A DNA stretch of 5,775 nucleotides from Synergistaceae bacterium. GTDB lineage: Bacteria > Synergistota > Synergistia > Synergistales > Aminobacteriaceae. The DNA lies in NCBI GenBank assembly GCA_017394925.1, contig JAFPWQ010000228.1:1-5775 (forward strand), in the 5' to 3' direction. A model generated the notes under the pieces. The model was not told the origin of the DNA and made no database searches. It saw nothing but the letters and a program-made list of their open reading frames with translations. The translations under genes were made by a program, and so were the position numbers. This document shows, in pieces, positions 1 through 4,748 of this stretch (its first letter is position 1; every line of letters starts with the position of its first letter).

Positions 1-25
1 ATGTTCAAGGCGTTGAATATAATCT

Positions 26-1105
26 CTAACCTTCAAGGTCCTGAAGTTTTTGTGTCTGTTCGGCAAGTAACATAGCATCAATCATCTCGTATAAATCGCC
101 GTCTAAATATGCTTCGAGCTTATAGAGAGTTAAATTGATTCTGTGATCCGTGATTCTGTTCTGCGGAAAATTATATGTGCGTATTCTTTCGCTTCGGTCT
201 CCTGAGCCAATCATGCCGCGTCTTTCACTTGCCTGCTCTGAGTTCTGCTTCTGCTGTTCAAGGTCGAATAATTTCGTCTTGAGATATGACATTGCACGAG
301 CTTTATTCTTTATCTGGCTTCGTTCGTCCTGACACGTTACGACTATTCCCGTCGGCAAATGCGTAATGCGTACGGCTGAGTCTGTCATGTTGACGTGCTG
401 ACCTCCTGCACCGCTTGAACGATACGTATCAATCTTCAGGTCTTCGGGGCGTATCTCGACTTCAACGTCATCTGCTTCGGGCAGAACTGCAACTGTTGCC
501 GCCGATGTGTGAATTCGTCCGCTTGCTTCTGTTACCGGGACTCTCTGCACTCTGTGTACACCCGATTCATATTTCATTTTGCTGTATGCTCCGCGCGAAT
601 CAATCCTGAAGACTATCTCCTTGTAGCCTCCAATGCCCGCAGTGTTCGTTGAACTGTCGATAACTTCAATCTTCCATCGCTGACGTTCACAGAATCTCGT
701 ATACATTCTGAACAAATCAGCCGCAAAGAGTGTAGCCTCATCTCCCCCTGTGCCCGCGCGAATCTCAACTATAACGCTCTTGTCATCATTCGGGTCCTGA
801 GGCAGGAGCAATAATGTTAAATCGTGCGTGAAACTTTCAATTCTGGGTTCAAGTGTCGCAAGTTCTTCACGCGCTAATTCTTCAAGCTCAGAATCTCCCG
901 ATTTGATTAACTCTTTGGCTTCGGCGACTGCCCTCAATGCGTCTTTGTATTCCTGATACTTTATCACTACGGGTTCAAGCTGTGCGCGTTTCTTGCCGAG
1001 TATCTGAAGTTCCTTAGGATTTGAAATTATTTCGGGGTCTTCAAGTTTCTTCCCGACATCATTATATTCCTGCTCTATTGCCTGTAACTTTGGTTCTATG
1101 TTCAC
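26..1105 (-). CDS. prfA: Peptide chain release factor 1 (RF1), complete
   Basis: Cytoplasmic class I release factor. It recognises UAG and UAA in the ribosomal A site and triggers hydrolysis of peptidyl-tRNA. The 359-residue length is normal for the family. Residues 1-100 form the charged helical N-terminal domain. GTGGDEA is at 118-124, the stop-codon-reading tripeptide PVT (RF1 type, not the SPF of RF2) at 190-192, and the catalytic GGQ loop at 234-236 within SSGAGGQHVN, whose Gln is the usual PrmC methylation target. The start is GTG: an in-frame TAA lies two codons upstream, and GGAGG sits 9 nt before it. The gene ends in TAG, a codon only RF1 reads, so RF1 terminates its own synthesis. 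It follows the DUF1385 gene after a 230-bp gap filled with decayed copies of its own 5' end. prmC, the usual next gene, would lie beyond the window edge. The identification is secure. Confidence 0.98.
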   Translation of the reverse strand: MNIEPKLQAIEQEYNDVGKKLEDPEIISNPKELQILGKKRAQLEPVVIKYQEYKDALRAVAEAKELIKSGDSELEELAREELATLEPRIESFTHDLTLLLLPQDPNDDKSVIVEIRAGTGGDEATLFAADLFRMYTRFCERQRWKIEVIDSSTNTAGIGGYKEIVFRIDSRGAYSKMKYESGVHRVQRVPVTEASGRIHTSAATVAVLPEADDVEVEIRPEDLKIDTYRSSGAGGQHVNMTDSAVRITHLPTGIVVTCQDERSQIKNKARAMSYLKTKLFDLEQQKQNSEQASERRGMIGSGDRSERIRTYNFPQNRITDHRINLTLYKLEAYLDGDLYEMIDAMLLAEQTQKLQDLEG

Positions 1106-1114
1106 TGGTTAAGC

Positions 1115-1119
1115 CCTCC
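1115..1119 (-). promoter_or_regulatory. Shine-Dalgarno site of prfA, fixing a GTG start
   Basis: Read on the minus strand this is GGAGG, followed by 9 nt and then GTG at 1105-1103. Together with the in-frame TAA just upstream of the GTG it rules out a longer RF1. A closely similar site (GGAGG at 1356-1352) precedes the decayed first copy of the prfA start. Confidence 0.8.
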
Positions 1120-1161
1120 GTGTGTATTCATTGCCTCGTTATATTGTCTGCGGTTTTGATT

Positions 1162-1236
1162 TTATGCTCGTGATAATTTCTTCACTGCCTCGTTGTATTC
1201 CTGCTCTATTGTCTGCAGTCTTGTTTTTATGCTCAT
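1162..1236 (-). pseudogene. 24-codon copy of the RF1 N-terminus (repeat copy 3)
   Basis: This is the best preserved of the prfA 5' copies. It is an ATG-to-TAA frame of 24 codons whose peptide starts MSIKTRLQTIEQEYN and continues EAVKKL, against MNIEPKLQAIEQEYN then DVGKKL in RF1. Reading frame is kept along its whole length, but there is no Shine-Dalgarno before its ATG, and its first bases overlap the TGA of a short frame running through copy 2 (ATGA). It is most likely a relic. Translation of the fragment as a leader peptide cannot be excluded. Confidence 0.55.
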
Positions 1237-1300
1237 ACTTGTATATCTGCTAATTGCCTGCAGCTTTGATTCATGCTCGTGATAATTCTGCCTAGTTATG

Positions 1301-1339
1301 TTACTGCCTGATTGCCTGTAATTTTGATTCTATGTTCAT
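1301..1339 (-). pseudogene. 12-codon prfA-start copy coupled to DUF1385 (repeat copy 1)
   Basis: The ATG overlaps the TGA of the DUF1385 gene as ATGA, and GGAGG lies 12 nt upstream inside the DUF1385 coding sequence. The frame reads MNIESKLQAIRQ and then TAA, nearly the same as the RF1 start MNIEPKLQAIEQ, with a one-base loss replacing the Glu codon before the stop. It looks like the original, translationally coupled prfA start site, now orphaned and ending in an early stop. Ribosomes leaving DUF1385 could still restart here and make a 12-residue peptide. Confidence 0.55.
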
Positions 1340-2268
1340 GCCTGATTGAGTCCTCCGTTTAGTGCCGCATTGAGTGATTCTAATGCAACTTCACATTGAT
1401 TTATATCCGGCTCTCTTGTCGTCAAATACTGAAGTGTTAAGAACGGAGCAATAATGCATAATCCGAATTTCCCGGAATTAGATGCAAGTCTGATTATCTC
1501 GTAGGATATGCCGATAACAACCGGGATTAATATTATTCTGGCGAGTACCTGCAAAATAAAACTCTCACCGGCAATTAAAGTTTTTACCGGCGAAAAAATT
1601 ATTATGCTCACGATAACGGCAATCAGTAAAAACGAAGTTCCGCATCTGGGATGAATTCTTGAACACGTCATTATATTTTCAGGAGTCATATTCAGGCCAT
1701 GTTCAAATGCATTTATCGTTTTGTGTTCTGCTCCGTGATACCTGAAGACCTGCTTTATGTCCGGCCACAGTCCTATAATCGCAACATACCCGATAAATAT
1801 TACTGCGCGTGTTATGCCTTCTATTATATTCACGTAAAGAGGAATATCAGAAAGCCTTCCTGCGATCCATAAGGGCAGTGCGATAAATAATCCTCCGACA
1901 GCAAGAACAGCAATCAAAACTGAAAGCAATATATCTTTGAACGTTAATTCTTCCTGTGTCTCTTCAAGCGCAACTTCTGCAGAACGTGATAATGCCTTAA
2001 ATCCTGTTGCAAGCATTTCGCACATGATGACTACTCCGCGTATGAACGGAAATTTATACGGCAATCTCTTTGTTCGTGATGAATTCGGCCATGTCTCATG
2101 AAATATATCTCCCGAAGGTCTCCGGACTGCAAGCCCCCATAAATCTTTGCCCTTCATTAATACCCCTTCAATTACTGCCTGACCTCCGACGGGAATTTTC
2201 CGTGAATCTTCATCATCTTTATCTTCAGCGTGAAGTCCGAAAAGATTCAATGCAGTAATCAATAACAT
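1336..2268 (-). CDS. DUF1385 (YqhQ-like) membrane protein
   Basis: Multi-pass inner-membrane protein of the DUF1385 family; I know no established biochemical role. With the start used here it has 310 residues. The family signature GGQAVIEGVLMKG is at 28-40. Hydrophobic segments lie near 112-134, 153-168, 213-229 and 243-260. HGAEHK (178-183) and HPRCGTSF (206-213) are conserved polar motifs between membrane segments, and LTTREPD is near the C-terminus. A longer frame opens at 2376, but its extra 36 residues lie inside thyX and are not family-like. ATG at 2268 leaves a 10-nt gap after the thyX stop, with a weak AAGAGA site (2280-2275) 6 nt before it, so it is probably co-translated with thyX. 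The family often sits beside prfA, prmC and rpmE in Firmicutes and related anaerobes. The stop overlaps the ATG of a decayed prfA copy. Confidence 0.9.
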   Translation of the reverse strand: MLLITALNLFGLHAEDKDDEDSRKIPVGGQAVIEGVLMKGKDLWGLAVRRPSGDIFHETWPNSSRTKRLPYKFPFIRGVVIMCEMLATGFKALSRSAEVALEETQEELTFKDILLSVLIAVLAVGGLFIALPLWIAGRLSDIPLYVNIIEGITRAVIFIGYVAIIGLWPDIKQVFRYHGAEHKTINAFEHGLNMTPENIMTCSRIHPRCGTSFLLIAVIVSIIIFSPVKTLIAGESFILQVLARIILIPVVIGISYEIIRLASNSGKFGLCIIAPFLTLQYLTTREPDINQCEVALESLNAALNGGLNQA

Positions 2269-2278
2269 ATTCAGTCTC

Positions 2279-2968
2279 TTAATCAAGCAATAATTCCTCC
2301 ATATTTCTATAAGGCTTTCCGCATGTACGCGCCTCTTCACATCTTCCGAATATACATAACGGTCCGGCCTTCTCAAATAACACTGGTGCTTTATCTCTGC
2401 ATAAGATTAGCATTTTTCTTGCGAGTTCGTGAATTTCCCATTGAGCCCTTCTGCATAGTCTTAACCTGAAGAAATGATGCAGCTCTCTTGCGTTCATGGT
2501 CATGACCAGTCTTGTTGAATGTCCATGCGGCAAAATGAATCTCGCGTCCTCTTTCGTTATTCCCAGTTCAATTAATTTTACGTATGCTTCCTGCGATGCT
2601 CTTGCTGACTCCTGAAACACTCTTAACGCTTCGGGCTTTGATTCGATTGACGGCGGAATGATTACGGCTTCGGGGTCATAATTCATTTTCACGTAACGCT
2701 GACTCTGCTGGCTGAAACTCGCTAATCTGTGTCTCACTAACTGATGTGATGCAACCCTGCTTAACCCGTCAATGCCGAAAGTAAAACTCACATGTTCAAA
2801 CGTAGACGTATGTCCGCTTCTGAATAACTCAGCGATTAATTTACGTGATAGATTCTCTTCTTCATTCTGCAAAAGTTCAGACGCAGTTACATCACGGTAG
2901 CATATACGAGCAGCAGCAGCAACAAGAGCATCGGGTTCATGTGTGTATGATAATAAGATTACGTGCAT
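2279..2968 (-). CDS. thyX: FAD-dependent thymidylate synthase ThyX
   Basis: Flavin-dependent thymidylate synthase: converts dUMP to dTMP using methylene-tetrahydrofolate, with reduced FAD as hydride source, and yields tetrahydrofolate rather than the dihydrofolate made by ThyA. It normally acts as a cytoplasmic homotetramer. The 229-residue length is typical. The ThyX signature RHRx7S is at 79-89 (RHRLASFSQQS), GHTSTFEH at 52-59, and TMNARELHHFFRLR at 157-170 followed by CRRAQWEIH. The C-terminal tail has spaced cysteines (C205, C210, C216), a pattern I associate with ThyX of anaerobes. The start is forced: an in-frame TGA lies at 2989-2987 with no alternative start between, and VAAAARICY at 16-24 fits the family N-terminus. 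There is no Shine-Dalgarno; the bases before the ATG are the tail of a terminator. In B. subtilis the position between rpmE and prfA is held by thymidine kinase, another dTMP-supply gene. Confidence 0.96.
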   Translation of the reverse strand: MHVILLSYTHEPDALVAAAARICYRDVTASELLQNEEENLSRKLIAELFRSGHTSTFEHVSFTFGIDGLSRVASHQLVRHRLASFSQQSQRYVKMNYDPEAVIIPPSIESKPEALRVFQESARASQEAYVKLIELGITKEDARFILPHGHSTRLVMTMNARELHHFFRLRLCRRAQWEIHELARKMLILCRDKAPVLFEKAGPLCIFGRCEEARTCGKPYRNMEELLLD

Positions 2969-2971
2969 AAT

Positions 2972-2995
2972 AAAAAAGGGAGCATTTCAGCCCCC
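2972..2995 (-). terminator. Rho-independent terminator after rpmE, abutting thyX
   Basis: Read on the minus strand: GGGGGC (2995-2990), loop TGAAAT, GCTCCC (2983-2978), then six T (2977-2972). The stem is six pairs with one G-U. It starts 17 nt after the rpmE stop and its T-tract ends three bases before the thyX ATG, so it should end most rpsO-rpmE transcripts and leave thyX to readthrough or to a promoter I cannot identify. Confidence 0.8.
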
Positions 2996-3012
2996 GTAAA
3001 TGAGCAATGGAA

Positions 3013-3243
3013 TTATACTTCTGTCTTCTGGCCGTAATTGATGCCTTTGTATTTCTGCTGGAACTTCTCAAGACGGCCTGCCTCAGTGAGAACTCTGCCC
3101 TTCTTGCCCGAATAGAACGGATGACATGCCGAGCAGACACCTACGCGGATTTCTTTCAGAGTTGAACGTGTCATGAATGTATTTCCGCATGCACATGTAA
3201 CTTTGCATTCCTGGTACTCAGGATGAATATCTTTCTTCGCCAT
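3013..3243 (-). CDS. rpmE: Large-subunit ribosomal protein bL31, zinc-binding form
   Basis: Ribosomal protein bL31, a small component of the 50S subunit that helps bridge it to the 30S head. The frame encodes 76 residues, close to the usual length. It starts MAKKDIHPEYQ and has the four zinc ligands of the C+ type: C17 and C19 in TCACG, C37 and C40 in VCSACHPF. C13 is an extra cysteine. HPFYSGK (41-47) and GRVEKF-like GRLEKFQQKY are family hallmarks. The C+ form is usually the one used under zinc-replete conditions, with zinc-free paralogues elsewhere in some genomes. It lies 15 nt after rpsO; its Shine-Dalgarno overlaps the rpsO stop, so the two are surely one operon. A terminator follows. 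Confidence 0.97.
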   Translation of the reverse strand: MAKKDIHPEYQECKVTCACGNTFMTRSTLKEIRVGVCSACHPFYSGKKGRVLTEAGRLEKFQQKYKGINYGQKTEV

Positions 3244-3254
3244 TGTATGAATTG

Positions 3255-3260
3255 CCTCCT
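3255..3260 (-). promoter_or_regulatory. rpmE Shine-Dalgarno overlapping the rpsO stop
   Basis: AGGAGG on the minus strand, with 11 nt to the rpmE ATG. Its first bases are part of the rpsO stop codon (TAGGAGG), so a ribosome ending rpsO sits on the rpmE initiation site. This favours coupled translation of the two ribosomal proteins. Confidence 0.8.
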
Positions 3261-3525
3261 AATGTCTTAAGCCAAGTCTCTCGATTAATGAACGGTATCT
3301 GTTGAAGTCCTTGTTCATGAGATAACGCAATAATCTTCTGCGTGAACCTACCATTTTGAGAAGTCCGCGTCTTGAATGAAAATCTTTCTTGTGGACCTTT
3401 AAATGCTCTGTGAGTTCGCGAATGCGTTCGGTGAGTACTGCAACCTGAACTTCTGGTGAACCTGTGTCGTTCTCATGAGTCTTGAACTCTGCGATTACTG
3501 CCTGTTTCTTTTCCTTCTGGATCAT
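3259..3525 (-). CDS. rpsO: Small-subunit ribosomal protein uS15
   Basis: Ribosomal protein uS15, a primary 16S rRNA-binding protein of the 30S platform. The frame gives 88 residues from ATG 3525, one short of E. coli S15. It begins MIQKEKKQAVIAEF; THENDTGSPEVQVAVLTERI is the family N-terminal signature, and HKKDFHSRRGLLKMVGSRRR holds the conserved RNA-contacting His, Asp and Ser residues. A longer frame from GTG 3627 would add 34 residues with no S15 similarity. AGGAGG (3542-3537), 11 nt before the chosen ATG, settles the start. It is first in an rpsO-rpmE unit and has an 80-100 nt leader that could carry S15 autoregulation. pnp, a frequent rpsO partner, is not next to it here. The gene ends in TAG. 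Confidence 0.97.
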   Translation of the reverse strand: MIQKEKKQAVIAEFKTHENDTGSPEVQVAVLTERIRELTEHLKVHKKDFHSRRGLLKMVGSRRRLLRYLMNKDFNRYRSLIERLGLRH

Positions 3526-3537
3526 GAATGAATTAAC

Positions 3538-3592
3538 CTCCTGTGTATATACTTCAGAGCCAGGAACAAAGCCAATCCAGATAGCAATGTTC
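3538..3592 (-). promoter_or_regulatory. Candidate S15-type autoregulatory leader of rpsO
   Basis: Two alternative folds can be drawn on the minus-strand RNA. One is a hairpin of GAACA (3592-3588), UU, GCUA, a seven-base loop, UGGC, UU, UGUUC (3568-3564), where the two UU pairs may stack. The other pairs UUCCUG (3566-3561) with CAGGAG (3543-3538), hiding most of the AGGAGG ribosome binding site. They share bases 3566-3564, so they exclude each other. S15 represses its own mRNA through a structured leader in several bacterial groups. That this leader does so is inference from the drawn pairings. Confidence 0.4.
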
Positions 3593-3614
3593 GTAGCTTT
3601 GAGTGTAAGCGCAA

Positions 3615-3626
3615 AATATATTATCA
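3615..3626 (-). promoter_or_regulatory. Possible -10 region of the rpsO promoter
   Basis: The minus strand reads TGATAATATATT here, offering GATAAT or TATATT as a -10 and a TG as in extended -10 promoters. No good -35 is visible at 16-18 bp upstream, so the call is weak. If used, rpsO would have a leader of roughly 80 nt. Confidence 0.3.
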
Positions 3627-3645
3627 CCCTGTGAAAATTTTTGCA

Positions 3646-3804
3646 CTACGTTTTGTTTTCTTCAGGTAAATCTACAATAGCTAGTGCTTCACCCGGGGGC
3701 ATTCCTCTGGCTATAAGACGCTTTAGAACTTCTCTTAAAGCCTCTTCTCTGCCCATTTCAACGCCCTTCTTCTCCACAATATCAATAATATCTTTCATCT
3801 TCAT
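3646..3804 (-). CDS. 52-residue paralogue of the Rpn C-terminal tail
   Basis: A small gene whose product resembles only the last part of the nuclease upstream. Aligned over 45 residues without gaps, 23 are identical to nuclease residues 236-280. Shared blocks are EKKG, ALREV, RLIA, GM and AI.D. It starts MKMKDIIDIVEKKG and ends LPEENKT before TAG. The peptide is highly charged and mostly helical, with no nuclease domain and no membrane segment. Its ATG overlaps the nuclease TGA (ATGA), and GGAG (3816-3813) lies 8 nt before it, so translation is likely coupled. The preserved frame, close protein similarity and good initiation site argue for a real gene rather than debris. By analogy with the short RpnS proteins of E. 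coli, made from internal starts in rpn genes and able to inhibit the full-length nuclease, it may be an antitoxin or oligomerisation partner. It could also be the remnant of a second, deleted rpn gene. Confidence 0.7.
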   Translation of the reverse strand: MKMKDIIDIVEKKGVEMGREEALREVLKRLIARGMPPGEALAIVDLPEENKT

Positions 3805-3968
3805 GAGACCGGCTCCATTTTTTCATACGAAGATATATCCGTGATAGCTGCTGCTTCTTCTTCAGTCATACCTTTTGCAATAAGACGCTGCATGACTTCT
3901 CTTAATGCATCAGCCTTCCCCTTTGCGATTCCTTTTTTCTCCGCAATCTCAAGAAAACTTTTTACCAT
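3801..3968 (-). CDS. Probable internal-start short product of the Rpn gene
   Basis: An in-frame ATG at codon 235 would give a 55-residue protein (MVKSFLEIAEKKG...MEPVS) that is just the charged helical tail of the nuclease. AAGGAG (3982-3977) lies 8 nt upstream, a textbook initiation site, whereas the full-length start has none. E. coli rpn genes are known to make such short C-terminal products (RpnS) that block the long form. The next gene is a separate paralogue of this same segment. A caution: the site arises from codons for KEGER, which may be kept for protein reasons. Confidence 0.6.
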   Translation of the reverse strand: MVKSFLEIAEKKGIAKGKADALREVMQRLIAKGMTEEEAAAITDISSYEKMEPVS

Positions 3969-4670
3969 TATCCTCTCTCCTTCCTTAATCGGTGCATTAT
4001 TACGCACATTCTCAAATCTTCTGTCGCCCGTCATAACACGCATAAGTTTCAGAATTTCATCAACGTGTTTTATCTCTGCCTCTGTTGGTAAATAATCATC
4101 GCCTTTACGGGACTGACGAAGATAATCAACTACAATTCTGAAATCGCCGGTGAATATTTCAGCCTGTTCATCAGTGAGCCATGCAAGTTCGATAACATTA
4201 ACATGAATATCATTCACGAACGGACGAAATTCTTCGGGAACATTAAGACGCTCAAATAAATTTCTGGGAGCATTCCAGCGTTTATCTGTCCCGTAATATA
4301 ACACAACCGTCATAACAAAATAAGGCTTCGTTCCCTTACGTGATAACTGCCCTCTGTAATCTGCTCCTTCATACCCAAATATACGAAGTGCCATATCTGA
4401 ATCAACATCGCTTTGATTCTCAAGACCTATGAGACTTATCACTGCCCCTTCTGATTTCCATAGCTTGACTACATAACGTTCCTGTTCACGCAGTTTATCT
4501 TCGGCCTTATACATTGACCATGCGCGTATATCTTCAAGTTCATCGGGCTTTATTCTCCGGTTGATTCCTGAGAGAGCAAAGAATGCATTCACTACATCAG
4601 CAAATACATCATTGAATCCTAAAAGCGTTTTCTCTGTAATGTCTTTAGCTGCCAAATTAAAAACTCCCAT
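3801..4670 (-). CDS. Rpn-family PD-(D/E)XK nuclease (putative transposase family)
   Basis: Member of the Rpn/YhgA-like family of PD-(D/E)XK nucleases, usually annotated as putative transposases; E. coli members are DNA endonucleases that promote recombination and act in phage defence. At 289 residues it is of normal length. KDITEKTLLGFNDVFADVVN (9-28) is the family N-terminus. The nuclease core runs to about 130, with D21, D25 and the ISLIGLENQ strand (78-86), where E84-x-Q86 takes the place of the (D/E)xK pair, as is common in this family. LYYGTDKRWNAP is at 124-135, VNVIELAWLT at 157-166, and a charged helical tail starts at 235. There is no Shine-Dalgarno before its ATG, only A/T-rich sequence, so the full-length protein should be made poorly. 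No inverted repeats or target duplications are evident, so I do not call a mobile element. It diverges from rpiB-upp. Confidence 0.9.
   Translation of the reverse strand: MGVFNLAAKDITEKTLLGFNDVFADVVNAFFALSGINRRIKPDELEDIRAWSMYKAEDKLREQERYVVKLWKSEGAVISLIGLENQSDVDSDMALRIFGYEGADYRGQLSRKGTKPYFVMTVVLYYGTDKRWNAPRNLFERLNVPEEFRPFVNDIHVNVIELAWLTDEQAEIFTGDFRIVVDYLRQSRKGDDYLPTEAEIKHVDEILKLMRVMTGDRRFENVRNNAPIKEGERIMVKSFLEIAEKKGIAKGKADALREVMQRLIAKGMTEEEAAAITDISSYEKMEPVS
3977..3982 (-). promoter_or_regulatory. Intragenic Shine-Dalgarno within the Rpn gene
   Basis: AAGGAG read on the minus strand, within the longer purine run AAGGAAGGAGAGAGG, and 8 nt from the internal ATG at 3968. It is the strongest ribosome binding site in the nuclease unit. 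The next gene has only GGAG, and the full-length start has nothing comparable. Confidence 0.65.
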
Positions 4671-4698
4671 GCAAAAATAATTTTTTAATTCGCACTGT

Positions 4699-4707
4699 TG
4701 TTATAAT
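4699..4707 (+). promoter_or_regulatory. Extended -10 promoter of rpiB-upp
   Basis: TGTTATAAT: a consensus TATAAT at 4702-4707 preceded by the TGn extended -10 element. The -35 area is only T-rich. It lies 41 bp before the ATG, which gives a short leader carrying the ribosome binding site. Confidence 0.65.
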
Positions 4708-4730
4708 ATACGCAATTTTATTTTTCACAA
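4703..4730 (-). promoter_or_regulatory. Possible divergent promoter of the Rpn gene
   Basis: On the minus strand, TTGTGA (4730-4725), a 16-bp spacer and TATTAT (4708-4703) form a fair sigma-70-type promoter. Its -10 occupies the same near-palindromic TATAATATA as the rpiB-upp promoter, so only one polymerase could bind at a time. Confidence 0.4.
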
Positions 4731-4735
4731 AGGAG
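4731..4735 (+). promoter_or_regulatory. Shine-Dalgarno site of rpiB-upp
   Basis: AGGAG in the context CAAAGGAGACTC, 13 nt before ATG 4749. Spacing is somewhat long, but MKIAIGCDHAGF is an intact RpiB N-terminus, so the start is not in doubt. Confidence 0.7.
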
Positions 4736-4748
4736 ACTCATTCACACA

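Larger units (their letters stand above)
1120..1339 (-). repeat. Degenerate tandem copies of the prfA 5' end
   Basis: This gap between DUF1385 and prfA holds about four imperfect copies of the first 40-70 bases of prfA, all in the prfA orientation. The copies begin at 1339, 1274, 1236 and 1165, with the real gene at 1105, so spacing is 65, 38, 71 and 60 nt. Each carries a form of the core (A)TCAAA..(T/C)(T/C)(A/G)CAGGCAAT, matching prfA codons 4-10. Copies 1 and 3 also share a trailing (A)ATTATCACGAGC, and copies 3 and 4 share AACGAGGCA. Copy 2 lacks about six bases near its start, and copy 4 has ATA in place of the start codon and an internal deletion. The Shine-Dalgarno region seems duplicated too: GGAGGACTCAATCA before copy 1 compares with GGAGGGCTTAACCA before prfA. 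I read it as repeated slippage or unequal exchange at the gene start, followed by decay. I see no other gene here. Confidence 0.8.

Noticed and set aside
1..25. Possible start of prmC after prfA (TTG at 8-6, then AAC AT)
   Set aside because: prmC is expected here and TTG-AAC-AT could open such a protein, but two codons are too little evidence and the nearest purine run is far upstream.
1106..1339. CRISPR-like array or intergenic non-coding RNA in the prfA upstream gap
   Set aside because: Repeat units vary in length and sequence and match the prfA start itself; there are no uniform repeats or spacers and no terminator.
2269..2376. 36-codon N-terminal extension of the DUF1385 protein
   Set aside because: It lies inside the thyX coding sequence in another frame and does not look like the family; ATG 2268 follows thyX directly.
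2937..3140. 67-codon minus-strand frame across rpmE and thyX
   Set aside because: It overlaps two certain genes and the terminator, is Arg/Ser-rich and has no recognisable motif.
3526..3627. 34-codon N-terminal extension of rpsO from GTG 3627
   Set aside because: No similarity to S15, and AGGAGG lies correctly before the ATG at 3525; the extension is leader sequence.
3641..4095. Two plus-strand frames of 67 and 84 codons that resemble each other
   Set aside because: They are antisense shadows; their mutual likeness reflects the duplicated Rpn tail on the minus strand.
3646..4748. Insertion sequence or transposon carrying the Rpn gene
   Set aside because: The family is often called transposase, but I see no terminal inverted repeats or target-site duplications at the edges.
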